From Bog-159 sp963709155 (lineage in GTDB: Bacteria > Acidobacteriota > Terriglobia > Bryobacterales > Bryobacteraceae), in the NCBI GenBank assembly GCA_963709155.1, contig CAVPVD010000007.1, forward strand, positions 1,798,001 to 1,862,000: 64,000 nucleotides of DNA. The letters are read 5' to 3'. Below, piece by piece: positions 36,299 through 44,791 of this stretch; position 1 is the stretch's first letter; the number at the start of each line of letters is the position of its first letter. A program made the position numbers and the translations under genes. Under the pieces are notes generated by a model that saw nothing but the letters and a program-made list of their open reading frames with translations, made no database searches and was not told the DNA's origin.

Positions 36299-38416
36299 AT
36301 GCCTGTGATGGAACCGCCGCCGTCTTCTTCCAACTACGCCACCGAGCCGCTCTTGATTTCCAAGAAGGCCGTGCGCGCGCGCCCGCTCTTCGACCCACCC
36401 ATCGTCAAACGCGCCATTAGCGATTCGTTCTTCAAACTGCATCCGCGGCTGATGATGAAGAATCCCGTCATGTTCGTGGTGGAAATCGGCGCGGCCATGA
36501 CCACGCTCGAAGTCGTCAAGGATCTCGCGCAGGGCCACAATATCGGGTTCACGTTTCAGATCACGCTCTGGCTGTGGTTTACGGTGCTGTTCGCGAATTT
36601 CGCCGAAGCCATGGCGGAAGGCCGCGGCAAGGCGCAAGCCGATACGCTGCGCAAGACCAAGACCGAGACCATGGCCAAGCGGCTGAAGAACGGCAAGAAG
36701 TACGAGACGGTGGCCGCCACCCAACTGCGCCGCGGCGACGTGGTGCTGGTGGAGCGCGGCGACGTGATCCCCGGCGATGGCGATGTGATTGAAGGCATCG
36801 CCAGCGTAGACGAATCCGCGATTACGGGCGAAAGCGCTCCTGTGATCCGCGAATCCGGCGGCGATCGCAGCGCGGTCACCGGTGGCACACGCGTTCTGTC
36901 CGACCAGATCAAAGTGCAGATCACGTCGAATCCCGGCGAAACGTTTCTGGACCGCATGATCGCGCTGGTGGAAGGCGCGGAGCGGCAGAAGACGCCCAAC
37001 GAAATCGCGCTGAACATCGTGATCGCCGGCCTGACTTTTATCTTTCTGCTGGCCGTGGTCAGCCTGTATCCTTTCGCGCAATACAGCGTGCAGTCCGCCG
37101 GCGCCGGCCAGGCCCCCAGCGTAACCGTGCTGATTTCGCTGCTAGTCTGCCTGATTCCCACCACCATCGGTGGATTGCTTTCCGCCATCGGCATCGCGGG
37201 CATGGATCGCGTGATGCAGCACAACGTGCTGGCTATGAGCGGCAAGGCTGTCGAAGCCGCCGGCGACGTGAACACCCTGCTGCTGGATAAGACCGGGACG
37301 ATTACGCTGGGCAACCGGCAAGCCGTGGAGTTCATTCCCATCGGCGATGCCTCCGAAGGCGAGTTGGCCGACGCGGCGCAGCTTTCCAGCCTGGCCGACG
37401 AAACTCCGGAAGGCCGCTCCATCGTGGTTCTTGCCAAGGAGAAATATGCGTACCGCGGTCGCGAGGTGGGCGAGCATGAGGCGCATTTCATCCCCTTCAC
37501 CGCGCAGACGCGCATGAGCGGCGTGGATCTGGACGGCCGCCGCATTCGCAAGGGCGCCACCGAATCCGTGGTGGAGTTCGTGCAAGAGCAGGGCGGCAAG
37601 ATCCCGCCGGAGTTGACCGAAACCACGCAGCGCATTTCACGTTCGGGCGGCACGCCCCTGGTGGTCGCGGATCGCGGCCGCGTGCTGGGCGTCATTCATT
37701 TGAAGGATGTGGTCAAGGGCGGCATGCGCGAGCGCTTCGAGCAATTGCGCCGCATCGGCATCCGCACGGTCATGATCACGGGCGACAACCCACTGACGGC
37801 GGCGGCCATCGCGGCGGAAGCCGGCGTCGACGACTTCCTGGCTCAAGCCACCCCCAAAGACAAGATGGACCTGATCAAGAAAGAGCAGGCCGGGGGACGC
37901 CTTGTGGCTATGACCGGCGACGGCACCAACGACGCGCCGGCACTGGCGCAGGCGGACGTGGGCCTGGCCATGAATACGGGCACCATGGCCGCCAAGGAAG
38001 CCGGCAACATGGTGGATCTGGATAGCAATCCGACCAAGCTCATCGAAGTGGTGGCCATCGGCAAGCAGTTGCTCATGACCCGCGGATCGCTGACTACTTT
38101 CTCGATCGCCAATGACGTGGCTAAGTACTTCGCGATTCTGCCCGCCATGTTCATGACTACTTATCCGTCACTCGAAAAACTGAATATCATGTGGCTGCGG
38201 AATCCGCAGAGCGCGGTGCTGGCCGCTGTGATTTTCAATGCCCTGATCATCATCGCGCTGATCCCGCTGGCGCTGCGCGGCGTCGCCTATAAGCCACTCA
38301 GCGCGGCTGCGTTATTGCGGCGCAATTTGTTGATCTACGGCGTGGGCGGAGTGATCGCCCCGTTCCCCGGCATCTGGGCCATCGACCGCCTGCTGGGTCT
38401 GCTGCATTTGGCCTGA
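36299..38416 (+). CDS. kdpB: K+-transporting P-type ATPase subunit KdpB
   Basis: A 705-residue P-type ATPase that energises KdpA. Diagnostic sites: actuator loop AITGESAPV, phosphorylation motif DKTGT near 330, nucleotide-domain stretch KGATESVVEFV, hinge MTGDGTNDAPALAQADVGLAMN, and a C-terminal membrane region. The TGES loop in the A-domain holds the serine that is phosphorylated for inhibition in Escherichia coli KdpB. Length is normal. Start 4 bases after kdpA. Confidence 0.98.
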   Translation: MPVMEPPPSSSNYATEPLLISKKAVRARPLFDPPIVKRAISDSFFKLHPRLMMKNPVMFVVEIGAAMTTLEVVKDLAQGHNIGFTFQITLWLWFTVLFANFAEAMAEGRGKAQADTLRKTKTETMAKRLKNGKKYETVAATQLRRGDVVLVERGDVIPGDGDVIEGIASVDESAITGESAPVIRESGGDRSAVTGGTRVLSDQIKVQITSNPGETFLDRMIALVEGAERQKTPNEIALNIVIAGLTFIFLLAVVSLYPFAQYSVQSAGAGQAPSVTVLISLLVCLIPTTIGGLLSAIGIAGMDRVMQHNVLAMSGKAVEAAGDVNTLLLDKTGTITLGNRQAVEFIPIGDASEGELADAAQLSSLADETPEGRSIVVLAKEKYAYRGREVGEHEAHFIPFTAQTRMSGVDLDGRRIRKGATESVVEFVQEQGGKIPPELTETTQRISRSGGTPLVVADRGRVLGVIHLKDVVKGGMRERFEQLRRIGIRTVMITGDNPLTAAAIAAEAGVDDFLAQATPKDKMDLIKKEQAGGRLVAMTGDGTNDAPALAQADVGLAMNTGTMAAKEAGNMVDLDSNPTKLIEVVAIGKQLLMTRGSLTTFSIANDVAKYFAILPAMFMTTYPSLEKLNIMWLRNPQSAVLAAVIFNALIIIALIPLALRGVAYKPLSAAALLRRNLLIYGVGGVIAPFPGIWAIDRLLGLLHLA

Positions 38417-38427
38417 GGAATAACTCC

Positions 38428-38994
38428 ATGAAACAGATATTGATTCCCGCTGTAATGCTGACGCTGGTGATCACGGTACTTACCGGCTTGGTTTACCCGC
38501 TGGTGGTGACCGGACTCGCGCAACTTATGTTCCCGCACCAGGCCAACGGCAGCCTGATCGTGGCAAATGGCAAGATCGTCGGCTCCGAGTTGATCGGCCA
38601 GAAGTTTGCCAAGCCGGAATATTTCCACGGGCGTCCATCCGCCGCGGGCGACGGCTACGATGCCGCTAACTCCGGCGGCACGAACCTGGGACCGACAAAC
38701 CAGGCCCTGATCGACCGCGTCAGGGACGATGTCAAGAAATTCCGCCAGGAAAATCCCACTTACACGGGTCCCATACCGGCCGACTTACTGACCACTTCCG
38801 CCAGCGGCCTCGATCCGCACATCAGCCCGGCATCCGCGTACGCCCAGGTGGATCGCGTGGCCAAGGCGCGCGGTGTCTCCCGGGACACCATTCGCCAGGC
38901 CGTGGATCGCCATGTGGAAGGCCGCCAGCTCGGAATCTTAGGAGAGCCGCGCGTCAACGTGTTGGCCCTGAACCTGGACCTCGACAAGCGCTAA
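38428..38994 (+). CDS. kdpC: K+-transporting ATPase subunit KdpC
   Basis: A 188-residue single-span subunit with a signal-anchor helix (about 6-28, IPAVMLTLVITVLTGLVYPLVVTGL) and an external domain carrying GQKFAKPEYFHGRPSAAG and SGLDPHISPASAYAQVDRVAKARG, both family signatures. It contributes to ATP binding and complex assembly. Follows kdpB by 11 bases; no kdpD or kdpE follow. Confidence 0.97.
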   Translation: MKQILIPAVMLTLVITVLTGLVYPLVVTGLAQLMFPHQANGSLIVANGKIVGSELIGQKFAKPEYFHGRPSAAGDGYDAANSGGTNLGPTNQALIDRVRDDVKKFRQENPTYTGPIPADLLTTSASGLDPHISPASAYAQVDRVAKARGVSRDTIRQAVDRHVEGRQLGILGEPRVNVLALNLDLDKR

Positions 38995-38999
38995 GTCCG

Positions 39000-39096
39000 C
39001 GTGGCGCACGCTTCAGCGTGCCGCGGCGAACTTCAGTTCGCCGTCCGGCTTAGCGGGACTTAAAAGTCCCGCCGGCACGCTGAAGCGTGCGCCACG
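39000..39096. repeat. Type-2 modular hairpin element with perfect 24-bp terminal inverted repeats
   Basis: Left arm 39000-39023 (CGTGGCGCACGCTTCAGCG... ) and right arm 39073-39096 are perfect inverse complements over 24 bases. Between them are hairpins GGCGAACT-TC-AGTTCGCC and GCGGGACTT-AA-AAGTCCCGC. Each arm itself folds (GCACGCT-TC-AGCGTGC). A shorter copy is at 47270-47313 and fragments are at 25514 and 25728. It closes the Kdp operon. Confidence 0.85.
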
Positions 39097-39118
39097 GCAC
39101 CGTACAATAAATGTACCG

Positions 39119-40654
39119 ATGCCCTTCCTCACCCCGCCGCAGCGCGCCTTTCTGAACGCGGTCTCGGAGCTTGCCTATGCCAACCCGTTTCTGCCCGCGC
39201 GCGTGGAAATCGAGCGCGCCGTCCTGGGCGCCGACTTCGTTCCGGGCGAGCCCGTCTGGAGCCAGCACGTCCACGATCCCAACCAGCCCCGCGCCAACGT
39301 CTGGCGTATCGTGGGGCGCGTGGAAGCCCTCGCCCAGCAGCTTCAAGCCCGCCTCCGCGAGGGCGTGGAAGCCCAACCGTCCGACCTCGTGCTGTATGAA
39401 GACGCGGTCCTGCACCTGCTCTATCAGCGCTACTATAGCCATTTCTTCGCCGCCGCTTTCGGAACTGCCGCCGCGCAAAGCGATCCGGCCCGCTGGCGCT
39501 TTTACAACAATTTCCTGGCCGACTGGCGCGCCTTCTTCCACATCGAGGGCGTGCACTTCCCCACCGGCCACGATCCCCGCCACACCTTCGCCTGCTTCCG
39601 CCAGATCCAGTGCGCGTTCGAGCAGGTATTCCGCGACATCATCGGCAGCTCCCTGCCCGCCGCGCGCCTGCGCGCATCCATCTGGCAATCTATTTTCACC
39701 CACGATATCCGCCGCTACCGCCGTACGCTCTACGCGCGCATGGGCGAATTTGCCACGCTCATCACCGGCCCATCCGGCACCGGCAAGGAACTGGTCGCGC
39801 GCGCCATTGCGCAATCCCGCTACGTGCCCTTCGACGACCAGCGCCTCTCGTTCGCCGACGATTGCGCTTTCTTCCCGATCAACATCTCGGCCCTCTCGCC
39901 CACCCTGGTCGAGTCGGAGTTGTTCGGCCATCGCCGGGGCTCTTTCACCGGCGCCATAGCCGACCGCAAGGGCTGGCTCGAAACCTGTCCCGAACTCGGA
40001 TCGGTCTTTCTCGATGAGCTGGGCGATCTGGATCCGGCCATTCAGGTGAAACTGCTGCGCGTCATCGAGACCCGCACTTTTCACCCCGTAGGCGACACCG
40101 CCGCCCGCCAGTTCCGCGGCAAGTTGATTACCGCTACCAACCGCGAGTTGGCCACCCTCATCGCGAAAGGCCGCTTCCGCGAGGATCTCTACTACCGCCT
40201 GTGCTCGGATCAGGTGGCCACCCCCGCGCTGGCCGAACAACTGGCCGATTCGCCCGCGGTCCTGCGCGAGCTGGTCTTCTATATGTCGCGGCGCGTGGCT
40301 GGAGAGGAGGCCGAGACCCTCGCGCGCGAAGTCCTCGACTGGCTGGCCGCCAACCTGCCCGCGGACTACGCCTGGCCCGGCAACTATCGCGAGTTGGAGC
40401 AGTGCGTGAAGAACGTGCTCATCCGCCGCAATTACCAGCCTTCGCGGCCTCGCGCCCGCAATCCCGTAGACCGGTTCGCACAGGACGCCCGCGCCGGACG
40501 CCTTTCCGCCGACGAGTTACTCACGCGCTACGTCACCATCGTTTACAGCCGCACCGGCAGCTACGAGGAAACGGCCCGCCGCCTGGCGCTCGACCGCCGC
40601 ACCGTCAAGGCCAAGGTCGACCCCGCACTGTTGGCGGATCTGCGACGCACGTAG
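39119..40654 (+). CDS. Sigma-54-interacting AAA+ regulator with atypical N-terminus
   Basis: A 511-residue protein whose centre (about 210-400) is a bacterial enhancer-binding AAA+ domain: Walker A GPSGTGKEL near 220, ESELFGHRRGSFTGA (the sigma-54 contact loop, GAFTGA with Ser), Walker B VFLDELGDLDP, and FREDLYYRL. A C-terminal helix-turn-helix-like segment (SYEETARRLALDRRTVKAKV) should bind DNA. The N-terminal 200 residues are not a receiver, PAS or GAF domain that I can recognise. It follows the Kdp genes but is separated by a hairpin element, so a link to Kdp is only positional. Confidence 0.88.
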   Translation: MPFLTPPQRAFLNAVSELAYANPFLPARVEIERAVLGADFVPGEPVWSQHVHDPNQPRANVWRIVGRVEALAQQLQARLREGVEAQPSDLVLYEDAVLHLLYQRYYSHFFAAAFGTAAAQSDPARWRFYNNFLADWRAFFHIEGVHFPTGHDPRHTFACFRQIQCAFEQVFRDIIGSSLPAARLRASIWQSIFTHDIRRYRRTLYARMGEFATLITGPSGTGKELVARAIAQSRYVPFDDQRLSFADDCAFFPINISALSPTLVESELFGHRRGSFTGAIADRKGWLETCPELGSVFLDELGDLDPAIQVKLLRVIETRTFHPVGDTAARQFRGKLITATNRELATLIAKGRFREDLYYRLCSDQVATPALAEQLADSPAVLRELVFYMSRRVAGEEAETLAREVLDWLAANLPADYAWPGNYRELEQCVKNVLIRRNYQPSRPRARNPVDRFAQDARAGRLSADELLTRYVTIVYSRTGSYEETARRLALDRRTVKAKVDPALLADLRRT

Positions 40655-40657
40655 TCT

Positions 40658-40700
40658 TGTGGGGCGGGCAATTCTGCCCGCAGCCGGCTTTCAGCCGGGC
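40658..40700. repeat. Half of a type-1 hairpin element
   Basis: TTGTGGGGCGGGCA-ATTC-TGCCCGC followed by AGCCGGCT-TTC-AGCCGG, then loss of the right half. It lies between convergent genes. Its two modules are identical to the left half of the 3211 copy. Confidence 0.8.
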
Positions 40701-40734
40701 CACCGCGGATGCGGGTGAAACATCGGCGAGACCA

Positions 40735-43020
40735 CTAATGCTTGGGAGCCCCTGTGACCGTCACCATCGTCGTCCCACACACAGCCCCCGTGCAGGCGCT
40801 GATGTTGGACACGCCGGCCGCGACGCCAAATACCACGCCGGAGTTGGTAATGTCGTCGGTGACGATCGCTGCGGCGGGATTCGAGGAAGTCCAGACTACC
40901 GAGGCCAGTTGCTGGGTGCTGGTGTCGCTGAATGTGCCGGTCGCGACCAGTTGCTGGCTGCTGCCCACGGCTAGCGATGAATTGAGCGGCGTGACGGCAA
41001 TCGAGACCAGGTTCAGCGGTACCAGCCCGCCCGATTCGTAAAGTTCCGCCGCGGCCAGCACCGCGTTGGTCGCACTGCTGTAGCCGCCTGCCATCAGCAC
41101 GGCGCCGGCGGGCAGCAGTGTGGCCGTCTGCAGGTCTCGCGGCGTAGTCATTTCGCCGGTGATGGAGAAGATGCCGGTGATGGGGAAGTAAACCTCGCTG
41201 CCGGTGGCATTCACAATACTGCCGGCCGCCAGAACGGTGCCATTGGTGAGCAGCGTCGCGGTCCCCAGGTAAGCTGTGCGTGAGAGGCTGCCCGTGTCCG
41301 TAAAGCTCCCCGCCGTAGGATCGTATAACTCGGCGCTGGTCAGCGGCCCGGTCACTTCATAGTTGTAGCCCGATGCCACCAGCACTTGCCCCGTATTCAG
41401 CATGGTGGCCAGCGCACCGGAGCGGGCCGTATTCAGGACACCGGTGGTGGGTGTAAACGTCCCGGCCGTAGGGCTGTAAAGTTCCGCGGTTAACAGCGGT
41501 CCGTTCGCGTCCGCCCCGCCGGCAATCAGCACCGTGCCGTCTGGCAGAGCCGTAGCCGTAGCATCGAAGCGGGCGGAGGTCAGGCTGCCGGTAGGTGCAA
41601 ACGTCGCGTTGGAAGGGTTGAATATCTCCGCGCTGGAAAGCACGCCGGCGCTACCGTAGCCCCCGGCGATCAGCACCTGCCCGCCCGGCAACAGCGTAGC
41701 GGTATGTTCATAGCGCGCGGTATTCAGGGGATTGGAGGGCGTAAAGGCCGCGGTGGAAGGATTGTAAAGCTCCGCGCTCGCCAATGCCCCGTCGCCGCCC
41801 GACCCGCCCGCGATCAGCACCCAGCCGTTGTTCAGCAGCGTGGCCGAATGTTCGGAACGCGCCTGCTTCAAATTGCCGGTCGGGGAAAATGTCCCCAAAA
41901 CCGGGTTATAAAGCTCGGCGCTGTTCAAATCGCCCATCGCGCCCGTACCCCCTGGTATCGGGCCGATCCCACCCACTACCAGCACCATGGCCGTATCCAG
42001 CAGCGTGGCCGTGTGGTAATAGCGCGCCGTGTTCAGGCTGCCCGTTGGGACATATACCTGCACCACGGTTAATGTAGTGCTGTTGGTAATCGCGCCGAGT
42101 GCGGCCGTGACGGTGGTGCTGCCCGCCGCCAGACCCGTCGCCAGCCCGGATGTGGTCAGCGAGGCGATTGCCAGAGGGGATGTGGTCCAGACCACCGTGG
42201 AAGACAGATTCTTGGTCGTATTGTTGCTGTAAGTGCCGGTGGCGGTTAATTGCAGGGTCCCGTTCACAAACATGGACGGGTTGACGGGCGTGACCGCGAT
42301 CGACACCAGCACGGCAGCCGTCCCAGTGCCGGTCAGGGAAACGCTCTGCGGCGAGTTCGTAGCGCTGTCGGTAAACGTCAATTGCCCCTTTCTGGTGCCC
42401 GTGGCGGTGGGAGTAAAGGTGACCCCCACCGTGCAGGTGGCGGGCACGGGGCCGATGCTCGGACTGCAAGTGTTGCCGGTTATGGCAAAGTTGCCGGTGG
42501 CGGCGATGCTGGAGAACGTGACGGCGGTGGTTTCATTATTCGTGAGGGTCACCCTCTGTGCCGCGGTCGTTTCTCCCACGGGTGTCCCCGCGAAACTTAA
42601 ACTGGCGGGCGACACAGTAACAGGAGCGACGCCGTTGCCGGTGAGCGAGGCGGTCTGCGGGCTATGGGTGGCGCTGTCGGTCACGGTTAGAGTCCCGCTG
42701 AACGAGCCCAACGTGAGCGGCTGGAAGGTGATCCGGATCGTGCAACTCGCTCCCGCGGCGAGTTTGGCGGGGCTAAGTGGACATGTCGTGCTGGCCTTGG
42801 TGAATTCGCCCGTCACCGCGATGCTGGTAATGGTGAGCGCGCCGCTCTTGGCATTTTGCAGGGTTGCGGTCTTGGCTGCGCTGGTGGTCCCCTCCACTTG
42901 ATTGCCGAATGCCAACGTGGCCGGCGAGAGCGTCACGGTGGTTTGCGCACTCAGCGGTAAGGCGATTGCCAAAACCATACCGGAAAACAAGATCCAACTG
43001 CGCGCCAAACCGTTATTCAT
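40735..43020 (-). CDS. Secreted Kelch-repeat protein with ASH/choice-of-anchor and Ig-like domains
   Basis: This 761-residue protein has a signal peptide (about 1-25). Two choice-of-anchor D (ASH-like) domains follow at about 26-220, each with the pattern SPASLSFAGTPVGETT...VTLTNN. An Ig-like Big_2 domain (about 222-315, AVTPVNPSMFVNGTLQLTATG) precedes about seven Kelch-type repeats (about 316-665, LNTARYYHTATLL, VLVAGG, SAELYNP), and a second Big_2 domain ends the protein. Such proteins are exported beta-propellers; the role is probably adhesion or polysaccharide binding, which cannot be proved here. Sequence is intact. Confidence 0.85.
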   Translation of the reverse strand: MNNGLARSWILFSGMVLAIALPLSAQTTVTLSPATLAFGNQVEGTTSAAKTATLQNAKSGALTITSIAVTGEFTKASTTCPLSPAKLAAGASCTIRITFQPLTLGSFSGTLTVTDSATHSPQTASLTGNGVAPVTVSPASLSFAGTPVGETTAAQRVTLTNNETTAVTFSSIAATGNFAITGNTCSPSIGPVPATCTVGVTFTPTATGTRKGQLTFTDSATNSPQSVSLTGTGTAAVLVSIAVTPVNPSMFVNGTLQLTATGTYSNNTTKNLSSTVVWTTSPLAIASLTTSGLATGLAAGSTTVTAALGAITNSTTLTVVQVYVPTGSLNTARYYHTATLLDTAMVLVVGGIGPIPGGTGAMGDLNSAELYNPVLGTFSPTGNLKQARSEHSATLLNNGWVLIAGGSGGDGALASAELYNPSTAAFTPSNPLNTARYEHTATLLPGGQVLIAGGYGSAGVLSSAEIFNPSNATFAPTGSLTSARFDATATALPDGTVLIAGGADANGPLLTAELYSPTAGTFTPTTGVLNTARSGALATMLNTGQVLVASGYNYEVTGPLTSAELYDPTAGSFTDTGSLSRTAYLGTATLLTNGTVLAAGSIVNATGSEVYFPITGIFSITGEMTTPRDLQTATLLPAGAVLMAGGYSSATNAVLAAAELYESGGLVPLNLVSIAVTPLNSSLAVGSSQQLVATGTFSDTSTQQLASVVWTSSNPAAAIVTDDITNSGVVFGVAAGVSNISACTGAVCGTTMVTVTGAPKH

Positions 43021-43205
43021 CGTCTACCCCGCTGATCCTTTAAGCCTTTTTCTGAAGCCAGGAGTTGTCTCCTCAGTATAAGGACGGTCAGGGGCACAGG
43101 CAAGGCAAGAAGGGGAGTTTTGGTACCAGGACGGGGGCTTGGGGGCCGTGTGGTGTAGGGAAATTCGGCCCCCAGTGTAAGCAACTATACGCAAACCGTT
43201 ACGTT

Positions 43206-44588
43206 CTACCGATGGCCTCCGCCATGCCCGCCGCCACCGCCGTGGCCGCCGCTGCCACCGTGAAAGCCGCCGCCACCGTGCGAGCCACCGCTGCTGTGGA
43301 CACTACCGCCGCCGCTGTGGACGCTACCACCGCCGCTGTAGACGCCACCGCTCGACCGGCTATATCCGCCGCCATAAGAGCGGGCCGCCGGTGCGGAACG
43401 ATATCCGCCGCCGTAGCTACCGCCATAACTGCCGCGATACGAAGGGCTTGCGCGGTATGCGCCGCCGCCCGCATAGGACGGGCTGGAGCGATACGTGGAC
43501 GCCCCGCGATTGGCGCCGCCGTAGGTAGAATTCCCGCGATAGGCGTTTCCGCCGGCATACGCTGAGCTGGCGCGATTCGTCCCGCCTTGGCCAAAACGAT
43601 TCCAACCGCCGGCCTGTCCCGCGCCGGTCCGTGGCGCAGCGTATCGTGACGACGCATATGAGGACCTGGCGCTCGCCATCGACGCCGCGCCATACCGGCG
43701 ATTCAAAGCACCGGTTGAATAGCCGACGCCCAGCCGGTGCGCGGCGTTATGCGCCCAGATTCCGCCCGCGCCGAATCCATGCCAACCAAAGCCGAAATGA
43801 CTGAAAAAGAATGGGTTACCGAAGATTGAGCATCCAAACCAGTTCGGTCCCCATCCCCAGCCGCCCCATCCCAGGCCGCCGAAGAAGCCTCCAATATATA
43901 TGCCCGGCCCGAATCCATAGCCGAACCCAAAGCCGATGTCCGCGTAATCCCAAGGCGGGTAGTAGCCACCCACGGGCGGTCCCCAGATGTACTCGGGATT
44001 GTAATACGGCACATATACTTCCTCAGGATTGGCGGGTTGAATATCGATGGCCGATTGATTCCCCTGCATCTCGGTGGTGACCGTCTGTTGCGGGGTCGAT
44101 CGCAGCTTGCCCGAAGCCTGGGCTTGCGCCCGCATCCGCTGCACGGCGTTCATGACGTCCGCCTGCTGCGCGAGGAATGCGTTACCCAGATCGGTGGTCC
44201 AGCGAATGTCCGAAGCCAGGCGATTCAAGACGTCGGGGAAAACCACCATAGCTTGAATGCTGGGATCCCAATTCTGCTGACGCGCGGCTTCCACGAGTTG
44301 CGGCCCCTGCAAGGTCTGGTTCTGCTGCAGCCACTGGGACGCCTCGGCAATCTCCAGTGGATAGGTGGACGCCACCAGGATCTGGCTCAGCAGCTTATCC
44401 GGATACAGCGCCACGGGCGCCACCAGCGTGTCTAACTGTTGTGGAGAAAGGAGTTGCGCAGGAGGTTGTCCTGGGGCTTGCGGCGGCGGTCCGGGCTGCT
44501 GCGCCATCAGCAGGCCGCCGGCCAGCAGCGGAACCGAAGCCAGGGTCAGCACCCGGCGAATACCTTGTTGAATACTCATCCGTCTCAT
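43206..44588 (-). CDS. DUF3300 protein with glycine-rich C-terminus
   Basis: About 460 residues from the ATG at 44588, chosen because GGGAGGTGGATC sits just upstream; an earlier in-frame ATG has none. Signal peptide (about 1-30), then a DUF3300 domain (about 45-190: LLSPQQLDTLVAPVALYPDKLLSQILVASTYPLEI, EEVYVPYYNPEYIWGPP). A Gly/Trp/Phe-rich middle follows, and a Ser/Gly/Arg/Tyr/His-rich tail ends GGHGGGGGHGGGHR. Function of DUF3300 is unknown; the tail resembles surface or fibre-forming sequences. Confidence 0.9.
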   Translation of the reverse strand: MRRMSIQQGIRRVLTLASVPLLAGGLLMAQQPGPPPQAPGQPPAQLLSPQQLDTLVAPVALYPDKLLSQILVASTYPLEIAEASQWLQQNQTLQGPQLVEAARQQNWDPSIQAMVVFPDVLNRLASDIRWTTDLGNAFLAQQADVMNAVQRMRAQAQASGKLRSTPQQTVTTEMQGNQSAIDIQPANPEEVYVPYYNPEYIWGPPVGGYYPPWDYADIGFGFGYGFGPGIYIGGFFGGLGWGGWGWGPNWFGCSIFGNPFFFSHFGFGWHGFGAGGIWAHNAAHRLGVGYSTGALNRRYGAASMASARSSYASSRYAAPRTGAGQAGGWNRFGQGGTNRASSAYAGGNAYRGNSTYGGANRGASTYRSSPSYAGGGAYRASPSYRGSYGGSYGGGYRSAPAARSYGGGYSRSSGGVYSGGGSVHSGGGSVHSSGGSHGGGGFHGGSGGHGGGGGHGGGHR

Positions 44589-44791
44589 GATCCACCTCCC
44601 TTGGGGTTTCACGCCCAACTAAAGGCAAGTAGCGGGCCAAATGTAACATATTGAAACCGCTAACTGTGTGACGCAGCCGGGTCAATTTGCGTTGGTTGAA
44701 AAGCACCGTCCCGGTGGATCGCAACCGAGCGCGTACCGCTCTGCCTGCTGCCGCCCGTTAACAGTCGTCCTGCCATCCGCGTCCTTACCGC

